NCBI GenBank assembly: GCA_964479625.1
Contig: CAYZMS010000021.1
Coordinates: forward strand, 14,240 to 78,239
Reading direction: 5' to 3'
DNA from: CAYZMS01 sp964479625
GTDB taxonomy: Bacteria > Bacteroidota > Bacteroidia > Chitinophagales > Saprospiraceae
Length of the DNA stretch: 64,000 bases
Part shown: one piece after another, positions 43,288 to 52,914 of the stretch
How the letters are laid out: every line of letters starts with the position of its first letter
Position numbering within the stretch: position 1 is the first letter of the stretch
Made by a program: the position numbers and the translations under genes
The notes under the pieces: model-generated
The model's input: the letters and a program-made list of their open reading frames with translations, nothing else
Database searches by the model: none
What the model was told of the DNA's origin: nothing

Positions 43288-45771
43288 TCAAAAGAACAAG
43301 GCATTACTAAACAGCACTTTCCCTTGCTGCCAAAAGCCTCGGTAGAGCGGGTTATCCACCAGATAAACCACACTGCCTCGTCCCTTAGGTTGACTGCCAA
43401 AGACCAGGGTGCCCTTTAATCTTTCTTTGGCCCTGGCTCCCACGAAGCCGGAGGTGAAAAGGTCTTCATTGAGTCGACCGACGGTCCAGCCATTGTTTAG
43501 GGGAGCGTAGGCATCACTACCCGTCTTGAGAGAAAAATAAGTATCGGAAAGGCTGTAAGCGAGCGGATGAGTGTCGTCGACCTGCACCCGGAAAATTGCT
43601 CCTGCATTCAAATCGCTGATTTGGCTGCGGCGCTGTTCTGCATAAACCGGGGTAGTCGTTTCTTCTTCCTGTTCTACCATTGGAGGTTGTTCTTTGGCTT
43701 GCAAGCTGAAACCACTTTTCCCTTCCAGTGATGACAGGGCATAATCCATGACAATGAGCTTTCCGCCTTCGCTGATCCAATTATTAAGTTGATCAAGGGT
43801 GCGCTCATTCAGGCGGTAGCGTCCGCCGGGCATGACCAGTACATTGTATTTGGAAAGATCAGTACGACCGAGATCTCCGGCGGGCAGGGCTGTGAACGGG
43901 TATTCTATTTCCTGTTCGAAAAAATGCCAGACTTGCCCATAGCCGTTGACGGAAGTTCCTTCTCCGGTCAGTACTGCTACACGAGGAATTTCCAAAAAGC
44001 GGTAGGCACTGGAGCCCAGGTCGCTGCCGCTTTCAGCAAAGCCGGTAGAAATGGCAGTGATCGCCTGTTGTTGTTCGGCTGCAATGGTAGCCAGCCTTTC
44101 GGGAAAATCGGGTAATTTGCGGTTATCCGCTCTGGTGATGACCAGTGTACCTCTCAGGTAGTTTTTGCCTTCGAACCCAAAAGGAGCACCTGCTACCCGA
44201 ACCCTTATTCCGGCCCGGTGCAGGGCTGCCAGGAAGCTTGCATTTTTGAGGGCGCCCCAGGAAGCCAAATAAGCATAAGCGTCCGCTTTTTTGGAGAGGT
44301 TGTTCGAATAATTGGGGAAATCAAAATCTTCGGTTGGTTCCAGGCTGCTCTCTGATGCGAAGGCTTGTAAACCAAAAGCGTAGGGTAAGGACCAGGCAGT
44401 GATGTCATAAGTAGCCGAATCTTCGACAAACGTATTGGGCTCGAGCAGGATCTGGGCTAGTACGCCTTTGGGCTGGCGGGCGCTTATGAGCAAATCATCG
44501 GCCTTTACGTTTACTTTACTGGTGGTTCCACTGCGATAATCGTAAGCGTTAACCGTGCGGTCCTGGCCAGCTCTTCCGTAAAGGATGTGATTGCGGTCTA
44601 GCAGCGTGGTGAAGGCTTGGAGGTGGTCGTTGTTTTGATCGGCCGGTATAATGAAGCTTTTGTATGCTCCCGGTGGTTCGCTCTTGAAGAAGTTTTCGAA
44701 TTGATCGATCACCTGTCGGCTGTTTTGAGAGGCGACCTCTACAGTCGAAAGAGCGGTTGTCAGGTGATGGGCCACCCGGTCGTGCAGCGTGAGGGTGTCG
44801 CCGTTTTCCATAATGATCTGTCGACCGGCACGACCGCTTCCGCCCTGTTCGTAGGTCATTCCAATGGCGCCGTTGTAGGTGGGATAAGTGTCGCCATAAC
44901 TGGGGTAGAGCAGATCGAAACGCTCTTTGGTGAAAAATAGCCATCCTTCCTCTGCAAAATAGCGACTGTGGTTTTTACCGATCTGGGTTTGAAATTCCTT
45001 TTGCCAGTCGGTAATATAGGCGTGATAGGGCCTGGCAGCCGGCGCAAAGTAATAGGGGCTATTTACGCCCTGTTCATGAAAATCGACATGAATATGGGGC
45101 ATCCACTGGTGGTAAACTTCCATACGCTGGCGGGTTTCGTGCTGTGTTTGCCAGGCCCAGTCGCGATTAAGGTCAAAAAGGTAGTGATTGACTCGCCCGC
45201 CCGGCCAGGGTTCCTGGTGTTCGATGGCATCGTAGGAAGGGTTGGGAATGCGGTTGGCTTTGCTGCGATACCAGTGAGTATACCTGGAGTACCCATCTGG
45301 ATTAATGGTGGGGTCGATCAGGATGACCGTGTTTTTCAACCATTCTTGGGCCTCCGGGCGGGTAAGCAGGGCGTACACTACCGGCATGGAAGCCTCGGCT
45401 GTTGCGGCCTCGTTTCCGTGTACGCTAAAGCTCAGCCAAACAATGGCAATTTCTTGGAGGGCAGGATCGGGCTTGCCTTCCATAAGGCCGGTGCGTCGCA
45501 AATTGTCGGTCCGAATAGCTTCCAGCCGCGAAAGGTTTTCCTCGCTGGAAATGAAGCCCAATAACAAAGGACGGTCCTCGCTGGTCTTCCCGTATTCGGT
45601 CAGGATCATTTGATCGCTTTCGGTGGCTGCATGCTGCATGTAATCCACCAGCTGGTGGTGGAGTGTGAATTGCGCTCCGATCTGGTGTGGTAAAAAGTCA
45701 GAGGGATCTTGTAATTGAGCTTGTAGCCATACGCTCAGGGCCAGTAAAGGTATCAGTAAGAATAGCCTCAT
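43288..45771 (-). CDS. Exported M14-family zinc carboxypeptidase
   Basis: The product has 827 residues, with a signal peptide (LFLLIPLLALSVWLQAQ). Residues about 35-370 form an M14 catalytic domain: zinc ligands His118 and Glu121 in SVHGNEA, the third ligand probably His232 in VDFHEQG, and the likely catalytic Glu308 in MTYEQGG. The C-terminal third contains a class I glutamine-amidotransferase-like module (YNVLVMPGGRYRL and WISEGGKLIVMDYAL) without an obvious catalytic cysteine. This is the large secreted M14 type of Bacteroidota, with a role in peptide digestion. There is no T9SS domain, so it is probably periplasmic. Confidence 0.9.
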   Translation of the reverse strand: MRLFLLIPLLALSVWLQAQLQDPSDFLPHQIGAQFTLHHQLVDYMQHAATESDQMILTEYGKTSEDRPLLLGFISSEENLSRLEAIRTDNLRRTGLMEGKPDPALQEIAIVWLSFSVHGNEAATAEASMPVVYALLTRPEAQEWLKNTVILIDPTINPDGYSRYTHWYRSKANRIPNPSYDAIEHQEPWPGGRVNHYLFDLNRDWAWQTQHETRQRMEVYHQWMPHIHVDFHEQGVNSPYYFAPAARPYHAYITDWQKEFQTQIGKNHSRYFAEEGWLFFTKERFDLLYPSYGDTYPTYNGAIGMTYEQGGSGRAGRQIIMENGDTLTLHDRVAHHLTTALSTVEVASQNSRQVIDQFENFFKSEPPGAYKSFIIPADQNNDHLQAFTTLLDRNHILYGRAGQDRTVNAYDYRSGTTSKVNVKADDLLISARQPKGVLAQILLEPNTFVEDSATYDITAWSLPYAFGLQAFASESSLEPTEDFDFPNYSNNLSKKADAYAYLASWGALKNASFLAALHRAGIRVRVAGAPFGFEGKNYLRGTLVITRADNRKLPDFPERLATIAAEQQQAITAISTGFAESGSDLGSSAYRFLEIPRVAVLTGEGTSVNGYGQVWHFFEQEIEYPFTALPAGDLGRTDLSKYNVLVMPGGRYRLNERTLDQLNNWISEGGKLIVMDYALSSLEGKSGFSLQAKEQPPMVEQEEETTTPVYAEQRRSQISDLNAGAIFRVQVDDTHPLAYSLSDTYFSLKTGSDAYAPLNNGWTVGRLNEDLFTSGFVGARAKERLKGTLVFGSQPKGRGSVVYLVDNPLYRGFWQQGKVLFSNALFF

Positions 45772-45977
45772 GGTATTGGTGGTGATTTAATTTGTATGAA
45801 AGTAATAAAGGTAATGAATTGGAGATTTATCTCTATTGCCTCAGCAAAAGTCGAAGCCCTGCATACCGGGAGCAATTAGTATAGGGGTGGCGGGTTAAGT
45901 AGGGGAATATCATTTTTTATTTAAACCTTATATTGAGTACCTTACCCTGCCTATTCGCCTATTTAAATTTTAAGAAT

Positions 45978-48900
45978 ATGATCAAGTACCTGCTTTCTGT
46001 TTCGTGTTTATTGGTCCTGCTCATTGGGAATATCACCCCTGTTGATGCGCAAGAGGAAGAAGAGCCTAAGGATCCCCGCTATAAAGCGGGTTGGAACAGC
46101 CTCAGCTTTCGTTCTATCGGACCGGCCTTTACCTCAGGGCGGATCGCCGACTTCGCGGTGAACCCTAACCATCCCAGTGAATTCTTCGTTGCTACGGCCG
46201 CAGGAGGAGTTTGGAAAACTACCAACCGGGGATTGAATTTCAAACCGGTCTTTGATAATGAAGGTTCCTACTCCATTGGAGTGGTCGAACTGGACCCCAA
46301 TAATCACAATGTCGTTTGGGTAGGCACTGGAGAGAATAATAACCAGCGCTCGGTAGCTTATGGCGACGGGGTATACAAAAGTGTGGACGGCGGTAAAAGC
46401 TGGAAGCATATGGGCCTGAAAGAGTCAGAGCATATTGGAATGATCGCGATTGACCCGCGCGATTCGGACGTGGTCTACGTGGCTGCTACCGGTCCACTAT
46501 GGAGTGCAGGCGGTGACCGTGGTCTGTACAAGACCACCGACGGTGGAGCAACCTGGGAAAAGATTCTGGATATCAGCATTCATACCGGCGTACATGAGGT
46601 CCACCTGGACCCCCGAAACCCGGATGTCGTTTATGCAGTAGCCCACCAGCGGCGGCGTCATGTGTTTACCTACATCAGTGGGGGACCGGAATCGGCCGTT
46701 TACAAATCCACTGATGGCGGAGCTAATTTTCGAAAGATCATGAAAGGTATGCCCGGTGGTGACATTGGCCGGATCGGCCTAGATGTTTCTCCGGCAGACC
46801 CCAATGTGCTTTACGCAGTGGTAGAGGCGCAGGAAGACAAGGGCGGTTTCTATCGCTCCACGGATCTTGGGGAATCCTGGGAACGGCGCGGTAGTTATAG
46901 TTCTAGTGGGAATTACTACCAGGAGGTTATTGCGGACCCGGTGGATGTCGACCTGGTATATGTCATGAATACCTACGCTGTCGTTTCGGAAGATGGTGGG
47001 AAAAATTTCGAGAACGTAGGCGAAAAGAACAAACACATCGACAACCACGCGCTTTGGATCGATCCCAGCAACCCCAGTTATCTGCTGAATGGAAATGACG
47101 GTGGCGTATACGAATCCTGGGACCGGGGTAAGACCTGGCGCTTTTTCCCCAACCTCCCGGTCACACAGTTTTATAAAGTGGGCGTAGATTATGACTACCC
47201 CTTCTATAACGTTTACGGTGGCACACAGGACAATTTCACCCTTGGCGGCCCATCCCAAACCACGGAACCTACCGGTATCAGTAATCGAAACTGGATCGTG
47301 ACCCAATTGGGTGATGGCTTCGAACCCCATGTCGATCCGACTAATCCGAATATTGTGTACAGCCAATCGCAATATGGTAACCTCTATCGTTTCGATAAGG
47401 CCAGTGGGGAGTCGCAAGATATCATCCCCCAGCCTCCCGCCGGAGCGGATTATTCCTACAACTGGAACTGGGATTCCCCCCTTCTGGTCAGCACTCATGA
47501 TCCTAAACGGCTCTATTATGCTTCTGATCGCGTACATCGTAGCAATGACCGTGGCCAAAGCTGGGAGGAAGTCAGTGGAGACTTGACGCGGCAGATCGAT
47601 CGCAATAAAATTCCAGTTATGGGTAAAGTATGGCCAATGGATGCGGTGGCTAAAAACCAGTCCACTACCCCCTTCGGTAATATCGTGGCCCTGGCCGAAT
47701 CACCCATAAACGAGAACTTGATCTTTGCCGGTACCGACGACGGTTTGGTACATATTTCCACCGATGGCGGCGACAACTGGAAAAAATATGATGCTTTCTC
47801 CGGGGTGCCAGACACTACCTACGTTAATGAGATCATTGCTTCGGCCCACGATGAAAATACGGTTTATGTGGCCTTTAATAACCACAAACGAGGCGACTTT
47901 AAGCCCTATCTTTTGAAAAGCACCAATCTAGGTAAAAAGTGGACTTCGATCGCCAATAACCTACCTGAACGAGGGTCGGTTTACGCTATAGCTGAAGATC
48001 CCGAATCGCCCAATCTGTTATTTGTCGGTACAGAGTTCAGCTGCTTTGCCAGCATCGACGGTGGGGGCTACTGGAAAGAATTATCAAGCGGCTTGCCGAC
48101 GGTGGCCGTGCGGGACATCAATATCCAGGAGCGAGAGAACGATTTGGTGCTGGCCACCTTTGGCCGGGGATTTTATATCATGGATGATTATTCAGCTCTT
48201 CGGGAACTGAGTGAGGAAGTGGTAGAAAAAGAGGGCCACCTCTTTCCCGTTGGAGATGCCTTACAGTACGAGCCTTTTAGTCCGATCGCAGCGAGCAACA
48301 CCATTTCCTGGCTGGGTCCAAAGGGTTTTCAGGGGGAAACGTACTACCTGGGTGAAAACCCGGAATTCGGAGCCGCTTTTACCTACTACCTGAAGGAAGG
48401 TTACAAAACCAAAAAACAGGAACGGGAGGAAGCAGAAAAAGAAAAACGCAAGGAAGGGGAAACGATCTATTACCCTAGTTATGAACAATTGGAAGCCGAA
48501 GCTAAAGAAGAGAAGCCCTTCCTGATCTTTACTATCCGGGATGCAAACGGAGAGGTGGTCAATGAAGTACGAACCAGTCCTCGAAAAGGCATTAACCGGG
48601 TGTACTGGGACCTGACCTATCCCGATATAGACCAGGTGAACACCCGCTACGAAGACCCTACTGCAAATTTGAATTCGGGTATTATGGTGCTGCCGGGTGA
48701 TTATACAGTCGAATTATCAAAAAGCGTGGGTGGGGAGCTTACTAAGTTGAGCGGGCCCCAGCCTTTCAAGGTCAAAGACCTGGAGAACCGGACTCTACCG
48801 CCCGTTGACCCTGCAGCCATGATGGCTTTTCACGAACAATTGATGAATCTTTCGAAAACGGCCAATAGCGCCCGCAATGCCTATAGGGAACTCGAAGACC

Positions 48901-49274
48901 GCCTGGAATACTACAAGGCGGCTATACGCCTGGTGGAAAGCACGGAATTCAACACCCAGGTCAATGCTTTGGAAGAAAAGCTGGAAACTATCCGGGTGCA
49001 AATGTACGGAGACCGCCTGAAAAATCAATTGGAGATCGATCAGGCCCCTTCCATCAGCAGCCGGATCAATACCGCCATATACTCCGGTATGTCTTCCCGT
49101 ACTGACCCCACCGAAACTTCGAAAATGGTGAAACAGATTGCGGAACAACAACTGGGGCCTGTTTTGGAAAGCTTGAAATCCATCATGGAAACTGATATTC
49201 CAGCGCTGGATGGCATTCTTAATGAGAGACAGGCTCCCTGGACGCCGGGTCGAGTGCTGGAGTTGAAGCATTGA
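45978..49274 (+). CDS. Exported BNR/sortilin-like beta-propeller protein (second copy)
   Basis: The product has 1098 residues from the ATG at 45978, which starts a proper signal peptide (KYLLSVSCLLVLLIGNI, cut near VDAQ). The upstream ATG at 45933 would add an unlikely extension. The propeller region repeats Asp boxes (SVDGGKSW, TTDGGATW, STDGGANF, STDGGDNW). Segments such as FVATAAGGVWKTTNRG closely match the protein encoded at 5079-8186, so the two are paralogues. A Lys/Glu-rich insertion (near residue 815) and a helical C-terminal tail follow. It is probably a periplasmic or surface beta-propeller binding protein. No enzymatic residues are visible. Confidence 0.8.
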   Translation: MIKYLLSVSCLLVLLIGNITPVDAQEEEEPKDPRYKAGWNSLSFRSIGPAFTSGRIADFAVNPNHPSEFFVATAAGGVWKTTNRGLNFKPVFDNEGSYSIGVVELDPNNHNVVWVGTGENNNQRSVAYGDGVYKSVDGGKSWKHMGLKESEHIGMIAIDPRDSDVVYVAATGPLWSAGGDRGLYKTTDGGATWEKILDISIHTGVHEVHLDPRNPDVVYAVAHQRRRHVFTYISGGPESAVYKSTDGGANFRKIMKGMPGGDIGRIGLDVSPADPNVLYAVVEAQEDKGGFYRSTDLGESWERRGSYSSSGNYYQEVIADPVDVDLVYVMNTYAVVSEDGGKNFENVGEKNKHIDNHALWIDPSNPSYLLNGNDGGVYESWDRGKTWRFFPNLPVTQFYKVGVDYDYPFYNVYGGTQDNFTLGGPSQTTEPTGISNRNWIVTQLGDGFEPHVDPTNPNIVYSQSQYGNLYRFDKASGESQDIIPQPPAGADYSYNWNWDSPLLVSTHDPKRLYYASDRVHRSNDRGQSWEEVSGDLTRQIDRNKIPVMGKVWPMDAVAKNQSTTPFGNIVALAESPINENLIFAGTDDGLVHISTDGGDNWKKYDAFSGVPDTTYVNEIIASAHDENTVYVAFNNHKRGDFKPYLLKSTNLGKKWTSIANNLPERGSVYAIAEDPESPNLLFVGTEFSCFASIDGGGYWKELSSGLPTVAVRDINIQERENDLVLATFGRGFYIMDDYSALRELSEEVVEKEGHLFPVGDALQYEPFSPIAASNTISWLGPKGFQGETYYLGENPEFGAAFTYYLKEGYKTKKQEREEAEKEKRKEGETIYYPSYEQLEAEAKEEKPFLIFTIRDANGEVVNEVRTSPRKGINRVYWDLTYPDIDQVNTRYEDPTANLNSGIMVLPGDYTVELSKSVGGELTKLSGPQPFKVKDLENRTLPPVDPAAMMAFHEQLMNLSKTANSARNAYRELEDRLEYYKAAIRLVESTEFNTQVNALEEKLETIRVQMYGDRLKNQLEIDQAPSISSRINTAIYSGMSSRTDPTETSKMVKQIAEQQLGPVLESLKSIMETDIPALDGILNERQAPWTPGRVLELKH

Positions 49275-49325
49275 CCCATTAGCGCTATGGGCAACACCCT
49301 TTGAGCCGCTAAAAAAAGGCACTTA

Positions 49326-49371
49326 TTCCTCTTTTCACTCGCAGACCTAGCTTTTCGAGTGAAAACAGGAA
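49326..49371 (+). terminator. Hairpin terminator after the second BNR protein gene
   Basis: CTTTTCACTCG pairs with CGAGTGAAAA, extended by TTCCT/AGGAA across a small internal mismatch. ATTCTTATTTTTTCG follows, giving a T-rich tail. It starts 52 bases after the stop codon. Confidence 0.7.
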
Positions 49372-49529
49372 TTCTTATTTTTTCGAAAAAGCATCAATAT
49401 GGTTTTGGAGCTTTCTTAAACCCCACTTTGCAACCTTAGAAAATGAGTGTAAAAGTATCTATCTCAGATATTTCACCTGTTTGGCCTGGGGCCAAAATAC
49501 CAAAATGCTAAAACGCAACATGCCTACCC

Positions 49530-50282
49530 ATGACTGAAATAGAATTGCTCATCGATTTTCATAAAGATGCCGACCGACAGGGCCCAGGTAGTGATAAAGA
49601 CACCCTTCGGGCGCTGGATTTTATGAATCTACCTGAGGGGGTATCCTTAAAGGTAGCGGATATTGGCTGTGGAACAGGGGCACAGACCCTCCATCTGGCC
49701 TGGCATTTGAAAGGGGAGATACTGGCAGTAGATCTGTTTCCGGAGTTTTTAGAGGTTTTGAATGCCCGTGCGAAGGCCGCTGGACTGGAAGATCAAATCA
49801 CCACCCTGGCCGCATCAATGGAACAACTCCCTTTCGATAAGGAATCCTTTGATGTGATCTGGTCGGAAGGTGCGATCTACAGCATGGGATTTGAGGTGGG
49901 AGTGAAAAGCTGGCAAAGATTTTTAAAGCCGGGGGGGTATTTGGCAGTTAGTGACATCACCTGGATCAGTTCGACCCGTCCAAAGGCAATAGAGCACTTT
50001 TGGCAAAAGGAATATCCGGAAATAGATACTGCCTCCGGCAAAATGCGAATCCTGGAGAACAATGGCTATCGCCCCGTCGGTTACTTTATCCTCTCTCCGG
50101 AAAGTTGGCTGGAGCATTACTATCAACCCATGGAAGCCCGCTTTGCTCCTTACCTTGAAAGGCATAAAAATTCTGCTATCGCAAAAACGATCGTTACGGA
50201 GCATCAAGAGGAAATTAAACTGTATAGGGCGAACAAGGATTTTTACAGCTATGGGTTTTACGTGGCGGAAAAACCGGCATAG
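49530..50282 (+). CDS. Class I SAM-dependent methyltransferase
   Basis: The product is a 250-residue cytosolic protein. Motif I is VADIGCGTGAQT (Asp44 to Gly50 region), the adenine loop is ILAVDLFPEF, motif III is EQLPFDKESFDVIWSEG, and FLKPGGYLAVSD follows. These are methyltransferase type-11-like features. The C-terminal segment with WLEHYYQPMEARFAPYLERH is helical and probably forms the substrate cap. The substrate is unknown. A small hairpin (TTTGGCC, TGG, GGCCAAA at 49480-49496) precedes the start by 33 bases. The SRPBCC gene follows after 71 bases. Confidence 0.88.
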   Translation: MTEIELLIDFHKDADRQGPGSDKDTLRALDFMNLPEGVSLKVADIGCGTGAQTLHLAWHLKGEILAVDLFPEFLEVLNARAKAAGLEDQITTLAASMEQLPFDKESFDVIWSEGAIYSMGFEVGVKSWQRFLKPGGYLAVSDITWISSTRPKAIEHFWQKEYPEIDTASGKMRILENNGYRPVGYFILSPESWLEHYYQPMEARFAPYLERHKNSAIAKTIVTEHQEEIKLYRANKDFYSYGFYVAEKPA

Positions 50283-50353
50283 GAAATGCTTTTCCTGACT
50301 TGAGGCCCTGAAGGTCGAACCAAATAATCTTTACTAGCAACCCTATACTTTTT

Positions 50354-50782
50354 ATGCTTAAACCCGGCCCTCCTATAATCATCGAACAAGTATTTTCTGT
50401 ACCCATCAACAGACTCTGGGAAGCCATTACAGAAGTAGTCCAGATGAGGCAATGGTTTTTTGAGAACATCCCCTCTTTTAAACCGGAGGTCGGTTTCGAA
50501 ACCAGCTTTGATGTCGAAAACGAGGGGAGGGTATTTCCTCACCGATGGAAAATTACCGAAGTAGAACCACCAAATAAGATTAGCTATAATTGGAGCTATG
50601 ATGGATACGCTGGGGATTCCTTCGCGACATTCGAATTAAAGGGGGAAGGTGATGGCTGCCTGCTTCGATTGACCCATGCAATAGTGGAGCCCTTTCCAAG
50701 CGATATCCCTGAATTTTCGAGGGAAAATTGTATTGGTGGATGGAATTATTTTGTCAAAGAGCGCCTTGTAAACGTTTTATAA
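50354..50782 (+). CDS. SRPBCC (AHSA1-like) domain protein
   Basis: This small START-like protein of 142 residues shows the AHSA1 pattern: FSVPINRLWEAITEVVQMRQ, KITEVEPPNKISYNWSYDG and GWNYFVKERLVNVL at the end. The fold makes a deep hydrophobic pocket and is often found with regulators or stress genes in soil and aquatic bacteria. No catalytic residues can be assigned. It is a plausible partner of the adjacent methyltransferase gene, which it follows on the same strand. Confidence 0.85.
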   Translation: MLKPGPPIIIEQVFSVPINRLWEAITEVVQMRQWFFENIPSFKPEVGFETSFDVENEGRVFPHRWKITEVEPPNKISYNWSYDGYAGDSFATFELKGEGDGCLLRLTHAIVEPFPSDIPEFSRENCIGGWNYFVKERLVNVL

Positions 50783-50928
50783 GGGCTCTGCTTATAACCC
50801 ATAAGAAGTACTGAGAAAAATGGATTTATTACCATCACTGGAACCGGAAGTATGCCTGTTAAAAGCTAAAAAATCTGATATTTGAAAGAACCTTAACCCT
50901 CCTTCCAAAGGATGCCCTGCAGGCGCTT

Positions 50929-52026
50929 ATGCTGGAAGTATTTAATCGAATCGAGATGACTTTAGCTATTATCTTCGGCTTCATTTTTGGTTTGTTGTTA
51001 TCCCTGGCTCAGGTTAATAAAAACACTGTTATAGCCGGTATGGCCACCCAGGAAGATTTTCGGGTGGCTAAAACGATGGCTGCCGGTGTCGGTGTCGGTG
51101 TTATCCTGATTGCCCTATTTGTTGTTTTGGGCTGGGCAGAATACCACACCAAACCCCTTATTCTGGGCGGTATTTTCTGGGGCGGCTTACTATTCGGAAC
51201 AGGTATGGCTATATTAGGTTATTGCCCTGGTACGCTTACCATTTCTATGGGGCAGGGAGCCCTTGATGCTTTGATAGGTGCCCTGGGGGGATTGTTAGGA
51301 GGGGCCGTCTTTACCCTAGCAAAACCCACTATTCAACCCATACTGGATAATGACCTTGGCAACCAATACCTCTACCGAAACCTGCAGGAATTTCCTGTAG
51401 CTTACCTGTTAATTAGTGCGGTATTTGGTGTAGGTGTCCTTTTGATCGCTTACCGGGTACACCAGAAAGATAAAAACCAAAGCATGATGTGGTTGTATAC
51501 CGGCTCAGGCTTGGGCGTTTTGAATGCTATTATGATCCTGGATGCTACCTCCGGACGACCAATAGGTGCTTCTACCGCTTTTCCTTACCTGGCAGATGCT
51601 GTATTAGGGCTGAAGGATAATGCCTATTACCAGCAAATAAAAGGCCCTGGGCTTTGGGAGACTTACTTTCTTATTGGCGCCTTTTTCGCGGGGTTGGCCT
51701 ATGCCCTGGTTAGAAAGGAGTTTAGGCTACAACTAATCTTTGAACACTGGGAGCGTTATAAAGGCAAGAATAAGGGCAATCGCATTTTTTGGTCATTCTT
51801 CGGAGGTTTTATGCTACTTTTTGGCGCAAGGATGGCGGGAGGCTGCACCAGTGGGCACATTCTTTCGGGGTCCATGCAATTTGCCAAGAGCAGCCTGATT
51901 TTTGCAGCCTTTGTTTTCATTGGCTTTTTGCTGACAGGAAAATTATTTTATCATCAAAGGAAGCAAAAGCCATTTACTGGCCAATCGGCCATGAAGGATA
52001 AGAAAAGTCCAATACTTCAAAATTAA
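50929..52026 (+). CDS. YeeE/YedE family sulfur-compound transporter
   Basis: The product is a 365-residue integral membrane protein with about nine hydrophobic helices. The family's two cysteine-bearing motifs are present: GYCPGTLTISMGQG in the first half and RMAGGCTSGHILSG in the second. In characterised YeeE the conserved cysteines relay thiosulfate through the membrane. The start may be the ATG nine codons later (50956), which gives a more usual N-terminus. Both motifs are in one chain here, so no separate YedE partner is needed. It is probably used for sulfur assimilation. The genes downstream are all broken. Confidence 0.88.
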   Translation: MLEVFNRIEMTLAIIFGFIFGLLLSLAQVNKNTVIAGMATQEDFRVAKTMAAGVGVGVILIALFVVLGWAEYHTKPLILGGIFWGGLLFGTGMAILGYCPGTLTISMGQGALDALIGALGGLLGGAVFTLAKPTIQPILDNDLGNQYLYRNLQEFPVAYLLISAVFGVGVLLIAYRVHQKDKNQSMMWLYTGSGLGVLNAIMILDATSGRPIGASTAFPYLADAVLGLKDNAYYQQIKGPGLWETYFLIGAFFAGLAYALVRKEFRLQLIFEHWERYKGKNKGNRIFWSFFGGFMLLFGARMAGGCTSGHILSGSMQFAKSSLIFAAFVFIGFLLTGKLFYHQRKQKPFTGQSAMKDKKSPILQN

Positions 52027-52116
52027 GCTGCCATCTGGAATACCCAAAGGGTTCTCTATTTACGGACTATAATTTTCTAAGTAGGGGGAAATCTTTTTGT
52101 ATAAAAACTATCAAAC

Positions 52117-52385
52117 ATGAAAGCTATTTTCAATGGCAAAGTGATGAAACAATTGTTGCAGAAGGGAATCATTATTTTCCTCCAAGCGCAGTGGAAGAAA
52201 GCTATCTAATGCCCTCTGAACTTCAGACAACCTGCGTTTGGAAAGGTCTTGCTTCTTATTATAATGTGGAGGTAGATGGCAAAAAAATGGAGAATGCCGC
52301 CTGGTACTATCCCTCTCCATCTGAAAAGGCCAAACAAATAAAGGACTTCATAGCCTTTGGGCAACCAATTGTTGTTTCCGACTAG
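52117..52385 (+). pseudogene. DUF427 protein, frameshifted near the 5' end
   Basis: The ATG at 52117 reads MKAIFNGKV and then runs out of frame. The next frame resumes with DETIVAEGNHYFPPS and AVEESYLMPSELQT, then WKGLASYYNVEVDGKKMENA, the DUF427 core. About ten bases seem to be missing around 52140, where this family usually has IAES before DETIV. The end (KDFIAFGQPIVVSD) is also not the usual ending. The protein would have been a small beta-barrel-like protein of unknown function. The frame change makes it non-functional. Confidence 0.7.
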
Positions 52386-52460
52386 GAATGCCTACCGGAT
52401 AAATACTAAATTCAATAGCCTTGTGGGTAGCTTTTTCCCAGACTGCATGCTCTGTAAGCC

Positions 52461-52761
52461 ATGCCAAGACCCAAATCAAAAAAAAGAATTACTGGATCTA
52501 GGCCAAAGCAATTACCTAGAGCTTTTGGACCTGGTCAACTCCTACCCTTTAGAGGAAGTGGAAAAGGAGTTCCCTTCTGGAATGTTAAACAGGAATATTA
52601 GAGATGTACTCGCCCATCTCCATCACTGACATTTAATGATGTTACAATGGTATGAAGTGGGTATGCAGGGAGCCCAGCCGGCCATGCCCGCTGAAGGCTA
52701 TGCCTTGAAAACCCTGCCTGAAAAATTGGAAAACAAATGCGCATCGACCTCAAAAAACTAA
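52461..52761 (+). pseudogene. ClbS/DfsB-family four-helix protein, inactivated
   Basis: The ATG at 52461 gives MPRPKSKK, the usual start of this family. An eight-A run at about 52478 then shifts the frame, where seven would keep it. The correct frame continues ELLDLGQSNYLELLDLVNSY and NRNIRDVLAHLHH. A TGA follows where the family has Trp, and then HLMMLQWYEVGMQG. The remainder is truncated after AEGYALKTLPE. ClbS-like proteins are small DinB-fold proteins, one of which protects its host against the genotoxin colibactin. The lesions here make it a relic. Confidence 0.75.
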
Positions 52762-52767
52762 TTTACA

Positions 52768-52914
52768 ATGGCATCTGATCAGGGATTCGTTGATTTTATA
52801 GTCGCCCAAATGGAAGCGGCCGGGGAGGTAAGGGCCAGAAAAATGTTTGGGGAGTATGGTCTTTATGTGGAGGGAAAATTTTTCGGCAGTATTTGTGATA
52901 ATAAATGCCAATAG
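52768..52914 (+). pseudogene. TfoX N-terminal domain fragment
   Basis: The ATG at 52768 starts MASDQGFVDFIVAQ, followed by GEVRARKMFGEYGLYVEG and FFGSICDNK, a good match to the beginning of TfoX-type proteins. TfoX_N domains normally run about 90-100 residues, but this one stops at 52912 after 48. The sequence passes directly into the middle of a short-chain dehydrogenase gene in another frame, so a deletion has removed the second half of this gene and the start of the next. Confidence 0.75.
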
